A DNA stretch of 64,000 nt from JBARDN01 sp963755705. GTDB lineage: Bacteria; Desulfobacterota; Binatia; Binatales; Binataceae. The notes below the pieces were generated by a model. It ran no database searches and had not been told where the DNA came from. It saw only the letters and a program-made list of their open reading frames with translations. Location of the stretch: positions 20,527-84,526 of the forward strand of contig CAVWKW010000006.1 of NCBI GenBank assembly GCA_963755705.1. Direction: 5' to 3'. Below are positions 53,360-62,545 of this stretch, piece by piece; the first letter of the stretch is position 1, and each line of letters starts with the position of its first letter. Made by a program: the position numbers and the translations under genes.

Positions 53360-54892
53360 TCAAGCCTGACCAGCCTGGACAACTCTCTCCATGGCGAGCT
53401 CACTCTCCAGGCTCTCGCGATCGCGTCCGATAGTGGCCACGGCGAGCGTCTTTCCGCCGCGCCGGAATGAGAGCTTGCAGTCGTGCTCCTCGATACTGCC
53501 CTCCAAATCCAGCTGGTCCCACGTCTCGGCGTGACCGACGTAGTTGAGGGTAAAATCGTATTGAGTCGTCCAGAAAAACGGCGCCGTATCGAATCGCTCG
53601 CGGCGGCCGAGCATGTTTCGCGCCGCCGTCTGTCCCTGGCGCTCAGCCATCACCCAATGCTCGACGCGAATATGGTCACCGGTGAGCGGATCGGGCCAGC
53701 GCGCGATATCGCCCGCTGCGTAGACCTGAGGAACGCTGGTTTCGAGATACTCGTTCACCGACACGCCTCTGTCGGCCTTGATCCCGGCTCGCTCGGCAAG
53801 ATCGATCAGCGGTTTGACGCCGATTCCGATCACGACCAGATCGGCATCGATCGCGTTGCCGTCCTTGAGCGTGACCTTTCGCTCGTCAATTGCGGCGACG
53901 CTCTGCTGCAGATGGAACACCACACCGTTTCGTTCGTGCAGACGCCGCAAATGTTCGCCCACCTGCGGTCCGAGAACTCTCTCCATCGGCAGCGCCTCCG
54001 GCGCGACGACGTGGACCTGCAGCTTCCTGTGAATCAGAGAAGCCGCAACCTCCATCGCAATGAAGCTCGCGCCTACCAGCACGACGCGCCTGGCCTTGGC
54101 GGCCCTGCCAATAATCGCGCGGCAATCATCCAGTGAGCGCAAGTAACAAACCTGCGGCGAGTCCGCACCGGGAGTCTTGAGTTTCAGTGGCTCGGCGCCT
54201 GTCGCCAGGAGCAACGCATCAAATTTGCGATTGCTGCCGTCGGCGAGCTGGACGCTCTTCTTCCGCGGATCGATCGCCGCTACCTGTGTGTTCAAGAGCA
54301 GTCCGATCTGGTGCTCGCGATAGAAGTCCGTTGAGCGCAATGGAATCCATTCCTCGTTCGCATTACCTGCCAGAAAATCTTTCGACAGATTCGGCCGGTC
54401 GTACGGAGTGGCGTTATCCGCGCTTATGATCGTGACGTCGCCGGAATATCCCTCACGCCGCAGCATCTCCGCCGCAGCGTTGCCAGCAGCACCGCCGCCC
54501 ACGATGATGATGTTTTCTGGCGCCCTCGCGGAAACGGCCGGACGTTTACTCTCGGGCAGCTTCTCGCGCACGAAGAGCTTGCCGCCGCTCGTTTCAACCC
54601 CCCAGCAGCTGACCGGGTCAAGCGCCGGAGCGCGGAGCGCCTCGCCGGTGCGAAGACTGAAACAGGCGTGATGCCACGGGCATCGGACGGTATCGCCTGT
54701 TATGAGGCCCTCGGCCAATGGACCGCCATAGTGGGTACAGGACGCGCCGATGGCGAAGTAGGCATCGCCGCGCCGAGCGACCAGGACCGCCTCACCATTA
54801 GCGTGTCCTTGCACCATGTCGCGATCTGCCAACTCGCTGAGAGAAACTCCCTCCGCAAAGTCAGGTCCGCTCAGTTTCTTTTCTTCGGCCAT
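53360..54892 (-). CDS. Rieske-domain FAD-dependent oxidoreductase (AIF-like)
   Basis: This 510-residue protein begins with a Rieske [2Fe-2S] domain (CTHYGGPL and CPWHHACF, residues ~50-80). It continues with a pyridine-nucleotide-disulphide reductase-type FAD/NAD domain (IIVGGGAAGNAAAEMLRREG, LLLATGAEP, VVLVGASFIAMEVAASL, VYAAGDIARW) and a C-terminal reductase domain. The architecture is that of apoptosis-inducing-factor-like reductases that feed electrons to a monooxygenase or to redox defence. It lies upstream of the catalase, and the two probably form an operon. The start at 54892 fits the domain start. Confidence 0.92.
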   Translation of the reverse strand: MAEEKKLSGPDFAEGVSLSELADRDMVQGHANGEAVLVARRGDAYFAIGASCTHYGGPLAEGLITGDTVRCPWHHACFSLRTGEALRAPALDPVSCWGVETSGGKLFVREKLPESKRPAVSARAPENIIIVGGGAAGNAAAEMLRREGYSGDVTIISADNATPYDRPNLSKDFLAGNANEEWIPLRSTDFYREHQIGLLLNTQVAAIDPRKKSVQLADGSNRKFDALLLATGAEPLKLKTPGADSPQVCYLRSLDDCRAIIGRAAKARRVVLVGASFIAMEVAASLIHRKLQVHVVAPEALPMERVLGPQVGEHLRRLHERNGVVFHLQQSVAAIDERKVTLKDGNAIDADLVVIGIGVKPLIDLAERAGIKADRGVSVNEYLETSVPQVYAAGDIARWPDPLTGDHIRVEHWVMAERQGQTAARNMLGRRERFDTAPFFWTTQYDFTLNYVGHAETWDQLDLEGSIEEHDCKLSFRRGGKTLAVATIGRDRESLESELAMERVVQAGQA

Positions 54893-55275
54893 TGGTTCGC
54901 CGGATTTTTATTTTGAGTTGTGAGCGATAATCGCACCGGCACCGACCGGACGCAACAAAGTGGGGAATCTCGCGAAGCCGTGACGGACGATGCTCCGGCA
55001 GATTAACAACCGCGCTGAGGTGCCTCCGCCCCACAGTCAGATAGCTGTCCGCTACCAGGTGACGACCCTCGCGTCGGCAGCGCGGCGGCAAATACAAGTA
55101 TCTTCTAATTTGGGATGAGTCGGGCCGCGCGCGGAGCGTAACTCGTCAAAAATCTGTTCTGCTTCCGCTTCACTACGAATGGGAGGGACAGGTTATGCCC
55201 AGTCAATAGCGCGGGCAACGGCAGGCGCGCACCGGAAAAGAACGGTGCTCGATCCACACTGCACCGAAGTCTCTG
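54893..55275. other. Intergenic stretch without a recognisable gene
   Basis: This 383-base gap lies between the sulfatase stop and the promoter side of the Rieske-AIF gene. No protein frame, RNA gene or repeat was recognised. It must hold the promoter of the Rieske-AIF/catalase operon. Confidence 0.45.
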
Positions 55276-57474
55276 CTACTTGGGACACGCTCCCAAGTGC
55301 TGGTCGATGAGATTCAAATCTGCATGGTTGGTCAGGCCGTCTTGGTTAATGTCGGCCCAACTCGAGTTCCCTTGCGACAGAGCTGCAAACGTTAACCATT
55401 GCTGGATATCTAATTGATTTACGACGCCATCGAGATTGATGTCGCCAGGACAAGCGGGTTGCGACGCAAGCAGTTTCTGCAGCTCCGCGCTCAGGGCGTC
55501 GTAGTTCTTCTGCTGTTTCGGGTCCAGCTTGTTCCCACTGGCTAAGAGGTTGGCGTCGGCCCGGTCCAGCGCGGGAATGGGGACATCCTCATTGATTTCG
55601 TAGAATTCGGTAACCGAGGTCGAGGCACAGGCGTTCGACGCGGCGTCATAAGATTCGTACTTGTTGACTACGATCTTATAGCTATTGTTGCGGATGGCGT
55701 AGGCCTGCAACGGGTAGATGTTGCTGGAAATCGTCTGTCCATGGTCGTGCTGCCAGACGGCCACGTCACAGCATAGCGCCAGCCCTTCGGCGGGGATGCC
55801 CGCGGTGCTGGGATCGGTTGCTCCCGGTCCCCACCAGATGCCGTTGTTGTCTTCGCAGACGCCCTTGGTCGGAGCGATCTGGGTGCAAGTGGTCGTGTTG
55901 TATTGACAGGGACCGTTGATTTGGCCGTTGGCGTGTTGGTTGGTGCCTATCTGCGTGAAACTGGTCGATCTAATGTCCGGCTGTTGCGGGTTTTCGAGAT
56001 AGGGAAGCATGGGCTCCGAATCGAGCGTCCGCGGAACGCTCCGATGCACATCGACGCCGGCAATTTCACCGATCAATTGATAGAAATCGACTATATTGAC
56101 CATGGCCCCCACTTCGCGGCCTGGCGCGGTTACTTTCGGACCCGAGACGATCCCGGGCACCCAAACCCCGGTCTGGTAAGCCGTGGATTTCGCGCGGCTG
56201 GTATCGAACGGCACCTTGACCACGGTACCCGTGCTGCCGTTGTCGGTGACCAATATGACGTAGGTGTCCGTCTCTCGAGGGCGGTAAATAAGTTGGCCGT
56301 TGGGGTCGCGGCTGGCGATGCCGATCGCCACCAGAAAGCGTCCGACCTCGAAGTCGAGCGCCTCTTCCATCTCGTTGGTCAAGATTCTTTGGGCGGTCGG
56401 GTTCGCGCAGTCGAGATTGCTGGAATCCAGCTCGGCGGCAGGGAGCAGCTGAATTGGTGGTTGCATAACCGGCGTGTGCACCGACGCGAAAGCCAGGGTC
56501 ACCATCCACGGCTGCTTTGGGGGCTGCTGCTTGATCCAGTCGATTGCGGCATCGATCGGCACCGTACCACGAAAAGTTCGCGCTTGAATGTCGGTCGGAG
56601 GTACCTGGTCTACCGATCCATCGTCGTAGTTTATCACCAGCGGCGAAACGTAATGTCCGCTGAGAGTGGTGAAATCGATGTAGCCAGGAATGGGGTTATT
56701 GCACGGCTGGTTTGGATCAAAGATGCCGCCCGCGTCGCGGCAGACTCGTCCCGGCGCCTCCGCTCCGGCTTTTGTGACCACCGTGCAGGCGCCGTTGCCG
56801 GCGTAGCACGCACCGGTATCTGCGCCGCCGTTGCTTGCGTCGCGCACGAAGCCGCACGACCAGGTGCCTGCCGGAGAGACGCCGCCGGCGGTGGTGTCGA
56901 TCGACGAGGGGTCACCGGTCGCGTCCAGCCAGCCGTCGAAATAGTCAAATCCCAGCGCGTGCACCATGGCGTAACCGTAGGGGTCGTTGGCCTGGATTCC
57001 CAAATGGAACTTGCCGAACAGTGCGCTCTTGTAGCCGCGACGCGCGAGCAGTTTGGGCAGGGTCATCTCGTTGGGATTGACCATGTAGTTCGCTAGGTCG
57101 TTGCTACCAATCGCGGTGTAGACTTGAGTGCGGAAGGGATAGCGGCCAGTGAACAGCGCGGCGCGCCCATTCGAGCACGCCGGCATCGACCAGACGTTAT
57201 GAAATCTGATCCCGGCTTGCGCGATCGCGTCGATGTTTGGAGTTGCCGCAGGCGTTGAACCGCCATAGCCGAATAGTTTCCACTGGTCGATTCCTACGTC
57301 GTCAGTTATGACCAGGACGATGTTAGGTCGCGGGCGATCGCTGGATGATCCGGAACTCCCGCTACCCCCGCAGCCCGCCAGAGCAAACAGAAAAATAAGA
57401 GCGAACTTAGCGGTCCACTCGCGCCAATGGCTGCCAGAGACGTTGCGGAGTGACAGGAAGGAATTGGTCTGCAT
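55276..57474 (-). CDS. Sulfatase lipoprotein with C-terminal dockerin-like repeats
   Basis: This protein of about 732 residues has a lipobox signal (IFLFALAGCGGSG), then the alkaline-phosphatase-like sulfatase fold. The metal motif is VLVITDDVG (Asp58, Asp59). The formylglycine site reads CSNGRAALFTGRYP, with Cys100 and Arg104 kept but the usual Pro of CxPxR replaced by Asn. The C-terminus holds two Ca-binding dockerin-type repeats (GDINLDGVVNQLDIQQWL, ADINQDGLTNHADLNLID). Dockerins attach enzymes to cohesin partners; a dockerin on a lipoprotein sulfatase is unusual. ATG 57474 is used; the longer frame to 57618 adds sequence without similarity. Confidence 0.88.
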   Translation of the reverse strand: MQTNSFLSLRNVSGSHWREWTAKFALIFLFALAGCGGSGSSGSSSDRPRPNIVLVITDDVGIDQWKLFGYGGSTPAATPNIDAIAQAGIRFHNVWSMPACSNGRAALFTGRYPFRTQVYTAIGSNDLANYMVNPNEMTLPKLLARRGYKSALFGKFHLGIQANDPYGYAMVHALGFDYFDGWLDATGDPSSIDTTAGGVSPAGTWSCGFVRDASNGGADTGACYAGNGACTVVTKAGAEAPGRVCRDAGGIFDPNQPCNNPIPGYIDFTTLSGHYVSPLVINYDDGSVDQVPPTDIQARTFRGTVPIDAAIDWIKQQPPKQPWMVTLAFASVHTPVMQPPIQLLPAAELDSSNLDCANPTAQRILTNEMEEALDFEVGRFLVAIGIASRDPNGQLIYRPRETDTYVILVTDNGSTGTVVKVPFDTSRAKSTAYQTGVWVPGIVSGPKVTAPGREVGAMVNIVDFYQLIGEIAGVDVHRSVPRTLDSEPMLPYLENPQQPDIRSTSFTQIGTNQHANGQINGPCQYNTTTCTQIAPTKGVCEDNNGIWWGPGATDPSTAGIPAEGLALCCDVAVWQHDHGQTISSNIYPLQAYAIRNNSYKIVVNKYESYDAASNACASTSVTEFYEINEDVPIPALDRADANLLASGNKLDPKQQKNYDALSAELQKLLASQPACPGDINLDGVVNQLDIQQWLTFAALSQGNSSWADINQDGLTNHADLNLIDQHLGACPK

Positions 57475-57611
57475 GTTTCCATCGTCCTGGCGGCCGTGCG
57501 GGTTATCGGCTACGTGAATTTCGTGTCTGCCGAAATTGGAACCAGACCTGAATCTGTAAGTGGTACTAATTTCTGCTGGAGCATATTTGTCCGAAGTCTC
57601 CGTTACAACAT

Positions 57612-57913
57612 AGTGCAAGAAAACCGGTCACGCTCGACTTCAGCCGTCAGGGAAAACCAACCGACAATGCCCTGGTGGAATCCTTCAACGGACGGCTTCG
57701 CGACGAGTGTCTGAACACTAACTGGTTCCTTTCCCTTGACGACGCCAAGCGCAAGATCGAAGCTTGGCGCGAGTACTATAATGAGAGTAGTCCCCACTCC
57801 GCATCTGGGCTACGTTCCACCCAGGGAATTTCCTCAACAGGCCGCACGGAACGCCGGCCCATGAACCCGGATTTTTCACTCTCCGAGTGGACGAAAAATT
57901 GGGGGACCCTCAA
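57612..57913 (+). mobile_element. 3' remnant of an IS3-family insertion sequence
   Basis: The frame gives LDFSRQGKPTDNALVESFNG then RLRDECLNTNWFLSLDDAKR, the integrase-core end of an IS3 OrfB. After NESSPHSA one extra T near 57803 shifts the frame, and the ancestral ending (GYVPPREFPQQAARNAGP) is read in another frame to a TGA at 57862-57864. About 50 further bases end with GGGGGACCCTCA, which looks like the right end. The 5' two thirds of the element are missing. Confidence 0.8.
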
Positions 57914-57936
57914 TCGAAAAAAAACCTCAATAAAAC

Positions 57937-57999
<63 letters not shown>

Positions 58000-58195
58000 A
58001 CTTCCGGCCAGCGAACACTAGGACCTTCGCAAGACTCCTTGAGACAGAAAACCCCTGCGGCAGTGCGACTTGCCGCATCCGGGCTGGTCGAGAAGTGTCT
58101 CATCGAGTCTCGCCAGATCTTGTTCAGTCCGGGAAGTTTTCCCCACCCTGTGCCCACCCGGCGCGCTTTTCTGACAAACCGCAGGAGAGAGTTCT

Positions 58196-58864
58196 ATGAA
58201 CTCGAATCCCTACGTAGAAGCCCATCGCGAATGGGACGAACGCTACGCCGATCTCGTTCTCGGCAAGCGCAACTGGCAGATCACCGCGGGAGGACTGCTG
58301 CTGCTGAGCCTGATCCTTGCCGCTGGAGTTGTCTGGCAAAGCACTCGCAGCCGGTTCATCCCATACGTGGTTGAGGTCGACAAGCTCGGCTATGGGCTTA
58401 CCATTCCCAAACCTCTCATCCCGAGCACGGACCCGGCGCTCGTCGATCGCATGGAGCGTTACGAGGTTGCCAGCTTTATCCGCAATTCGCGCTCAGTAAG
58501 CAGCGACCCTAGCGCCGAGCAGCACATGCTCAACGACATGCTGGCGCATGCGAAAGGTGCGGCCGACAAATACCTCGACGGGTACTTCCACTCCAACAAC
58601 TTCTCGCACAATCCCTTCAAAGAGGCCGAACACCAAACGGTCTCCGTGCAGATCGACTCCATCCTCGAACTCTCCGCACACAGTTTCCAAGTGAGATGGA
58701 CCGAGCAGGTACGCGACCGCTCGGGCGCAGCGCTTGACGCTCCAACGCATTGGGAAGCTGCGCTTCAGACGCAAGTTTCTCCGCCCGGATCTGACGACGC
58801 GATCATCGATAATCCGCTGGGATTTTACGTGACGCAGATCAGCTGGGCCGAACAGCAGAGCTAG
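58196..58864 (+). CDS. trbF: Conjugal transfer protein TrbF (VirB8-like)
   Basis: This 222-residue inner-membrane protein begins NPYVEAHREWDERYADLVLG, a TrbF hallmark, has one membrane helix (LLLLSLILAAGVVW) and then IPYVVEVDKLGYGL and a periplasmic NTF2-like domain. VirB8/TrbF is a structural subunit of the type IV secretion channel, joining inner-membrane and core complexes. CAGGAGAG lies about 6 bases upstream of the ATG. It is the first gene of the cluster here; the trb genes that normally precede it are absent. Confidence 0.93.
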   Translation: MNSNPYVEAHREWDERYADLVLGKRNWQITAGGLLLLSLILAAGVVWQSTRSRFIPYVVEVDKLGYGLTIPKPLIPSTDPALVDRMERYEVASFIRNSRSVSSDPSAEQHMLNDMLAHAKGAADKYLDGYFHSNNFSHNPFKEAEHQTVSVQIDSILELSAHSFQVRWTEQVRDRSGAALDAPTHWEAALQTQVSPPGSDDAIIDNPLGFYVTQISWAEQQS

Positions 58865-58891
58865 GTAACCGACGGAAGGGAGGCGAGTTCG

Positions 58892-59860
58892 ATGAAGCGT
58901 ATTGGCACCGTGGGCAGTTTGGCTTTGGCACTGACGATCGGAGGGTGTTCGGCACAACAAGGACACCAGAATCAATCTCAAGCCGCGAACGTAGCGCCAA
59001 TCGAGCCTGAAGCCGCACCGCAGTCCGAAGCGACGCCCAAGCCTATCACCGGGGCGGAACTGCTCGCACAGCAGCCCTCGGAGGTTCGGGCAGCGTACAA
59101 GGACCACGATCAGAACGGCCAGTGGGCGACGTACAAGACACCACGATACGTACTCTATCCCTTCAGCCAGGGGCCCGATCCCATTGTCGATTGCGAACCG
59201 CTACGAACCACCGACCTGCAACTACAAGCGGGTGAGACCATCACCGACGTTGCGATGGGCGATACGGAGCGATGGATGGCGACGCCGGCATCGTCTGGCG
59301 ATCCGACAAACCCGACGCCTCACCTCGCTGTGAAGCCTCAGGCGCCAGCGATTGCGACGAATCTGACCATCTACACGACGAAGCATATCTACCACCTGCA
59401 GCTACGATCGCGCGGCGGCCACGCCATGCAGGAGGTTGAGTTCTACTACCCAGACGATCTTCTGGAGGCGATGCGTAAAGCCGATGAGGCCGCGGCGCAA
59501 AGCACGACAGTTGCGGCGGCAGATCCACCGACGAGTCCGAGCGAGATCAGGCCGATCGCTTCCGTCGATCCGCGTCACCTCAATTTCGATTACGACGTCT
59601 CCGGTCCTCAAGTTCCGTGGAAGCCAATCAGGGCCTTCGACGATGGAACCCATGTGTTCATCCAGATGCCCAATGGCATGCGTTCCAGCGACGCGCCCGC
59701 GTTGCTGGTCGCGGCGGGCAACGGAAGCCAGATGGTGAATTACCGCGTGCGCGGCGAGTACTACGTCGTCGATCGCCTCTTCGGTCAGGCAGTAATGGTT
59801 TCGGGAGTCGGTCGACAGCAGGACCGCGTGATGATCCAGTACGCGGGCAACGCGAGGTAG
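58892..59860 (+). CDS. trbG: Conjugal transfer protein TrbG (VirB9-like)
   Basis: This 322-residue protein has a lipoprotein-like signal (LALALTIGGCSAQQ), a Gln/Pro-rich linker and the VirB9/TrbG body: TPRYVLYPFSQGPDPIVDCE, LQLQAGETITDVAMGDTERW, LTIYTTKHIYHLQLRSRGG and, near the C-terminus, NYRVRGEYYVVDRLF. It forms the outer-membrane core complex with TrbI. Its stop is 5 bases before the trbI start, so translation is probably coupled. Confidence 0.93.
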   Translation: MKRIGTVGSLALALTIGGCSAQQGHQNQSQAANVAPIEPEAAPQSEATPKPITGAELLAQQPSEVRAAYKDHDQNGQWATYKTPRYVLYPFSQGPDPIVDCEPLRTTDLQLQAGETITDVAMGDTERWMATPASSGDPTNPTPHLAVKPQAPAIATNLTIYTTKHIYHLQLRSRGGHAMQEVEFYYPDDLLEAMRKADEAAAQSTTVAAADPPTSPSEIRPIASVDPRHLNFDYDVSGPQVPWKPIRAFDDGTHVFIQMPNGMRSSDAPALLVAAGNGSQMVNYRVRGEYYVVDRLFGQAVMVSGVGRQQDRVMIQYAGNAR

Positions 59861-59865
59861 GGGCC

Positions 59866-61050
59866 ATGTCCGAGATCGAGGAAAGCAAGCAGCGTCCGGA
59901 AGTCGATGAGACTAAGCGGCAGCAGGACGAAGAGAAGATTCGCAACGAAGGCGGCCCACGACTCAATGGCAGGCTCGCCGCCACAGCAGTGGGACTCATG
60001 TCCGGGCTCGTGATCTTGCTCACGTTGGCTGTGCAGTCATCCGGTCCGGGCGCGCAACCTGCGGGTCGTAACGGGACCGACGATACCGCGTCGAACAAGA
60101 GCGAAGTTCAGGACCTCATCGCTCACGCTGGCGATCCGACGCCTGCCGCATTCGCTGCGCCTGCGACGGAACCCCCACCCATGGTCATCCCGAGAGAGCA
60201 AACCTCGGCGCCGACGGTCCCGCGCCAACCGAGCAGGTACGCGGAATGGGCGCAGGACAAGTACATGAAGGCCTTAGAGGCACCCGAGATGGTTTCCGCA
60301 TTCCACAGCGGTGCGGCGCTCCAAATCCCGAGCGTGACTCAGACGGGCAATGGAGATGAGGGCAACACGCTCGCGATAAACAGTTTCCAATCGTCATCCG
60401 ATTCGTCATCGGCCGTGAGACTTCATCCGCCTGCATCTCTGTACACGGTGATGACCGGCAGCGTGATTCCCGCAGTGTTGATCAGCGGGATCAATTCCGA
60501 CCTACCAGGACCAATCGTCGCGCAGGTCAGCCAGAACGTTTACGACAGCGCCGGCGGACGATCACTGCTCATCCCCCAAGGCAGCAGGCTGATTGGTTCG
60601 TATCGAAGTGCAGCAGGTTACGGACAGAGCCGCGTCCAGATTCAATGGCAACGCCTAATCTTTCCGAACACCGCAAGCATGGACATTCCGCAGATGCCGG
60701 GAACCGACGAGGCCGGAAACGCGGGCTTCACCGACCAGGTGAACAACCACTACATGCGCACCTTCGGCACCGCAGCGCTCATGAGTCTCATCAGCGCAGG
60801 ACAGGCGGTGGGACAGATGGCGGCGTTCGGCGGAGGCATGGGCGGACCGCTCGGTTACTACCAACCAAACCAGTGGGCGATGGCATCGCAGATGGCGGGC
60901 TCCTCCGCGAGTTCGCAGTTCGGTTCCGTTGGGCAGCAGGCGATCGAGCAGGGAATGAGCACCGGCCCGACCTTGGAGATCCGACCGGGCTATCAGTTCA
61001 ACGTGATGGTGACCGAAGACCTCGTCTTTCCGGGTCCATACAAGGGCTGA
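59866..61050 (+). CDS. trbI: Conjugal transfer protein TrbI (VirB10-like)
   Basis: This protein of about 394 residues has a cytosolic acidic/Lys-rich start, a membrane helix (TAVGLMSGLVILLTLAV), a Pro-rich periplasmic linker and the VirB10 beta-barrel: LYTVMTGSVIPAVLISGINS, LLIPQGSRLIGSYRSAAGYG, VQIQWQRLIFPNTASMDIPQ and PGYQFNVMVTEDLVFPGPY. It spans both membranes as the energy-sensing core of the secretion channel. The start is ATG 59866 with AGGTAGGGG upstream; the frame is open further left but overlaps trbG. Confidence 0.93.
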   Translation: MSEIEESKQRPEVDETKRQQDEEKIRNEGGPRLNGRLAATAVGLMSGLVILLTLAVQSSGPGAQPAGRNGTDDTASNKSEVQDLIAHAGDPTPAAFAAPATEPPPMVIPREQTSAPTVPRQPSRYAEWAQDKYMKALEAPEMVSAFHSGAALQIPSVTQTGNGDEGNTLAINSFQSSSDSSSAVRLHPPASLYTVMTGSVIPAVLISGINSDLPGPIVAQVSQNVYDSAGGRSLLIPQGSRLIGSYRSAAGYGQSRVQIQWQRLIFPNTASMDIPQMPGTDEAGNAGFTDQVNNHYMRTFGTAALMSLISAGQAVGQMAAFGGGMGGPLGYYQPNQWAMASQMAGSSASSQFGSVGQQAIEQGMSTGPTLEIRPGYQFNVMVTEDLVFPGPYKG

Positions 61051-61053
61051 GTC

Positions 61054-61095
61054 GTACACAAAACGAACAAGCACTTGTGCACGAAACGTACACAG
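61054..61095. promoter_or_regulatory. Iterated motif and palindrome upstream of the small DNA-binding gene
   Basis: GTACACAAAACG (61054-61065) and GTGCACGAAACG (61077-61088) match at 10 of 12 bases, and GCACTTGTGC (61071-61080) between them is palindromic. The site lies just upstream of the ribbon-helix-helix-like gene and could be its operator. Confidence 0.4.
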
Positions 61096-61118
61096 GTGGT
61101 CTCGAAAGGAGAGCGGCA

Positions 61119-61418
61119 ATGGGAGTTCTGAAAAAGAAAGAGGAACGGACCGAGACCGTCACCATACGCATCGCTTCGTCAGTGAAGGCGGAGATCGATC
61201 AATTACGTGAACGCGCCAAAGCAACGGGATTCGATCTGAACGCCACAATGTCCGAGTCACTGACACGATTGGTCAGGCAGGTACGGGAAGAGCTCGACGG
61301 GATCGCAGCGGCGCCCAATTCTAGAGGCAATCGCGCAAGAGCGCCGCACGTCAATGGTCTGACGCGAGCTGCAGTCGAGCTTTCTCAAGCGGCAAGCGGC
61401 GGCGGGAATGGCGAATAG
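61119..61418 (+). CDS. Small ribbon-helix-helix-like protein of the conjugation cluster
   Basis: This 99-residue protein has a basic start (VLKKKEERTETVTIRIASSV) whose beta strand VTIRIA is followed by two helices (KAEIDQLRERAKATGFDL, TMSESLTRLVRQVREELDG), the layout of RHH DNA-binding proteins, and an Ala/Gly-rich tail. Similar short genes sit after trbI in many Trb elements, as relaxosome accessory or regulatory proteins; DUF2274 is one such group but the match is not certain. AAAGGAGAG lies about 7 bases upstream. Confidence 0.72.
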   Translation: MGVLKKKEERTETVTIRIASSVKAEIDQLRERAKATGFDLNATMSESLTRLVRQVREELDGIAAAPNSRGNRARAPHVNGLTRAAVELSQAASGGGNGE

Positions 61419-61473
61419 CGGTAACTGAGATCGGTGAGAATGAAGGAGGCGGATTTATGGGGAGGGGAACGCG

Positions 61474-61531
61474 CGGTCGTAGAGCAAGATAAAGCGAAAT
61501 ACCACACCATACGATATGTCGCGCGTTCCCC
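61474..61531. repeat. 12-bp perfect inverted repeat in the conjugation cluster
   Basis: GGGGAACGCGCG (61474-61485) and CGCGCGTTCCCC (61520-61531) are perfect arms with a 34-base spacer rich in A. The site lies in the 137-base gap upstream of traF. It may be a stem-loop control element or part of an origin of transfer; no YATCCTGY-type nick site was seen nearby. Confidence 0.6.
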
Positions 61532-61555
61532 ACTTATTCCAAGGATTTTCTCAAC

Positions 61556-62149
61556 ATGAAGTACCATTCTGAAAATATCGTTCCCATGATCGGTGCGAGT
61601 GATATTTCGCCGTCCTGGAATCAGTTTCGGGCACCGCTTTTTGCGGGCGTTTCGATAGTTCTGATGGCAGCGGGAATGACGCTCTTAATGGAGCATTTTC
61701 GCGTCGGACTGACCCCCTCCGATAGTTCGTGTTCCGAGGGTTTCTATCGGCTCATCGACGCGCCGATAAGGCGTGGCGAGCTCGTTGCAGGATGCCTTCC
61801 GGTTAATGCTGAGCAGGAAGGTCTAACGCGCGGATACCTCGGTCACGGCGATTGTGCGGGCGGCGCTGAGCCGGTGCTGAAGGTGATCGGTGGCTTGCGC
61901 GGCGACGAGTTGGACATCGAAGGGGGGTGGATTGCAGTCAACGGCAAACGGCTCGCCAACAGCGCCACATTAACGCGGGACAGCGCCGGTCGCGTGCTCA
62001 CGCACGTGGCGTGGGGAAAACGCCGAGTCGCCGCGGACGAGGTCTGGCTATTAGGTTTGAACAACCGGCGAAGCTGGGATTCCCGATACTTCGGTCCGAT
62101 TCCATTGCAGGAGATTCGCGGAGTCGCCGAACCGCTTTTGACGTGGTGA
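61556..62149 (+). CDS. traF: Conjugative transfer signal peptidase TraF (S26 family)
   Basis: This 197-residue membrane-anchored serine peptidase has a membrane helix (AGVSIVLMAAGMTLLM), the nucleophile region LTPSDSSCSEGFYRLIDAP (Ser at the SxxxGFY position) and the general-base Lys in VLKVIGGLRGDELDI. The C-terminal signature YFGPIPLQEIRGVAEPLLTW is also present. TraF matures the pilin TrbC, often by cyclisation. TrbC itself is not in the visible part. The start at 61556 has AAGGA about 9 bases upstream. Confidence 0.9.
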   Translation: MKYHSENIVPMIGASDISPSWNQFRAPLFAGVSIVLMAAGMTLLMEHFRVGLTPSDSSCSEGFYRLIDAPIRRGELVAGCLPVNAEQEGLTRGYLGHGDCAGGAEPVLKVIGGLRGDELDIEGGWIAVNGKRLANSATLTRDSAGRVLTHVAWGKRRVAADEVWLLGLNNRRSWDSRYFGPIPLQEIRGVAEPLLTW

Positions 62150-62155
62150 GGAGTC

Positions 62156-62545
62156 ATGGCGAGCAACGTTCACAGCACAGAGCAGGGTCTTAGGGTTCAC
62201 TACCTCACGAATCTCGGCGGCCTCATTGCGCTCGCCGGCCTGGACATGGAGCCACCCGATTTTCTGCTCGGAGCTTTGCTCAGCATCGCAAGAGAGACCG
62301 TCGCTATTGGTCCGGAACAGCGCGCAGAGATCGCGGCAATGGGACAGGTGAAGCTTGACGAGCGGGCGACTGGGAAACGCGCGTGGACATCGTGGAATCG
62401 GGCGCGGGAACTCCACAGCATCACACTCACGAGTGCACAGATTCGCCGAGTAATCGTCGCCCTCGGAAGGTCGGCTCCGAAAGAGAGCGGAGCGCTAGCG
62501 TCAGCGCTTTTGCGAACGCTGGAAGAGGTTGAGTGCGATGGCTAG
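62156..62545 (+). CDS. Conjugal transfer protein TraD-like (small)
   Basis: This 129-residue soluble protein has the motif YLTNLGGLIALAGLDMEPPD followed by FLLGALLSIARE, close to the R(K)xxxLGGLVxKAGL...LLGALL pattern of the small TraD of RP4/Ti-type systems. This TraD is not the coupling protein. Its end overlaps the relaxase start by 8 bases, so both are translated together. It is probably a relaxosome partner. Confidence 0.75.
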   Translation: MASNVHSTEQGLRVHYLTNLGGLIALAGLDMEPPDFLLGALLSIARETVAIGPEQRAEIAAMGQVKLDERATGKRAWTSWNRARELHSITLTSAQIRRVIVALGRSAPKESGALASALLRTLEEVECDG

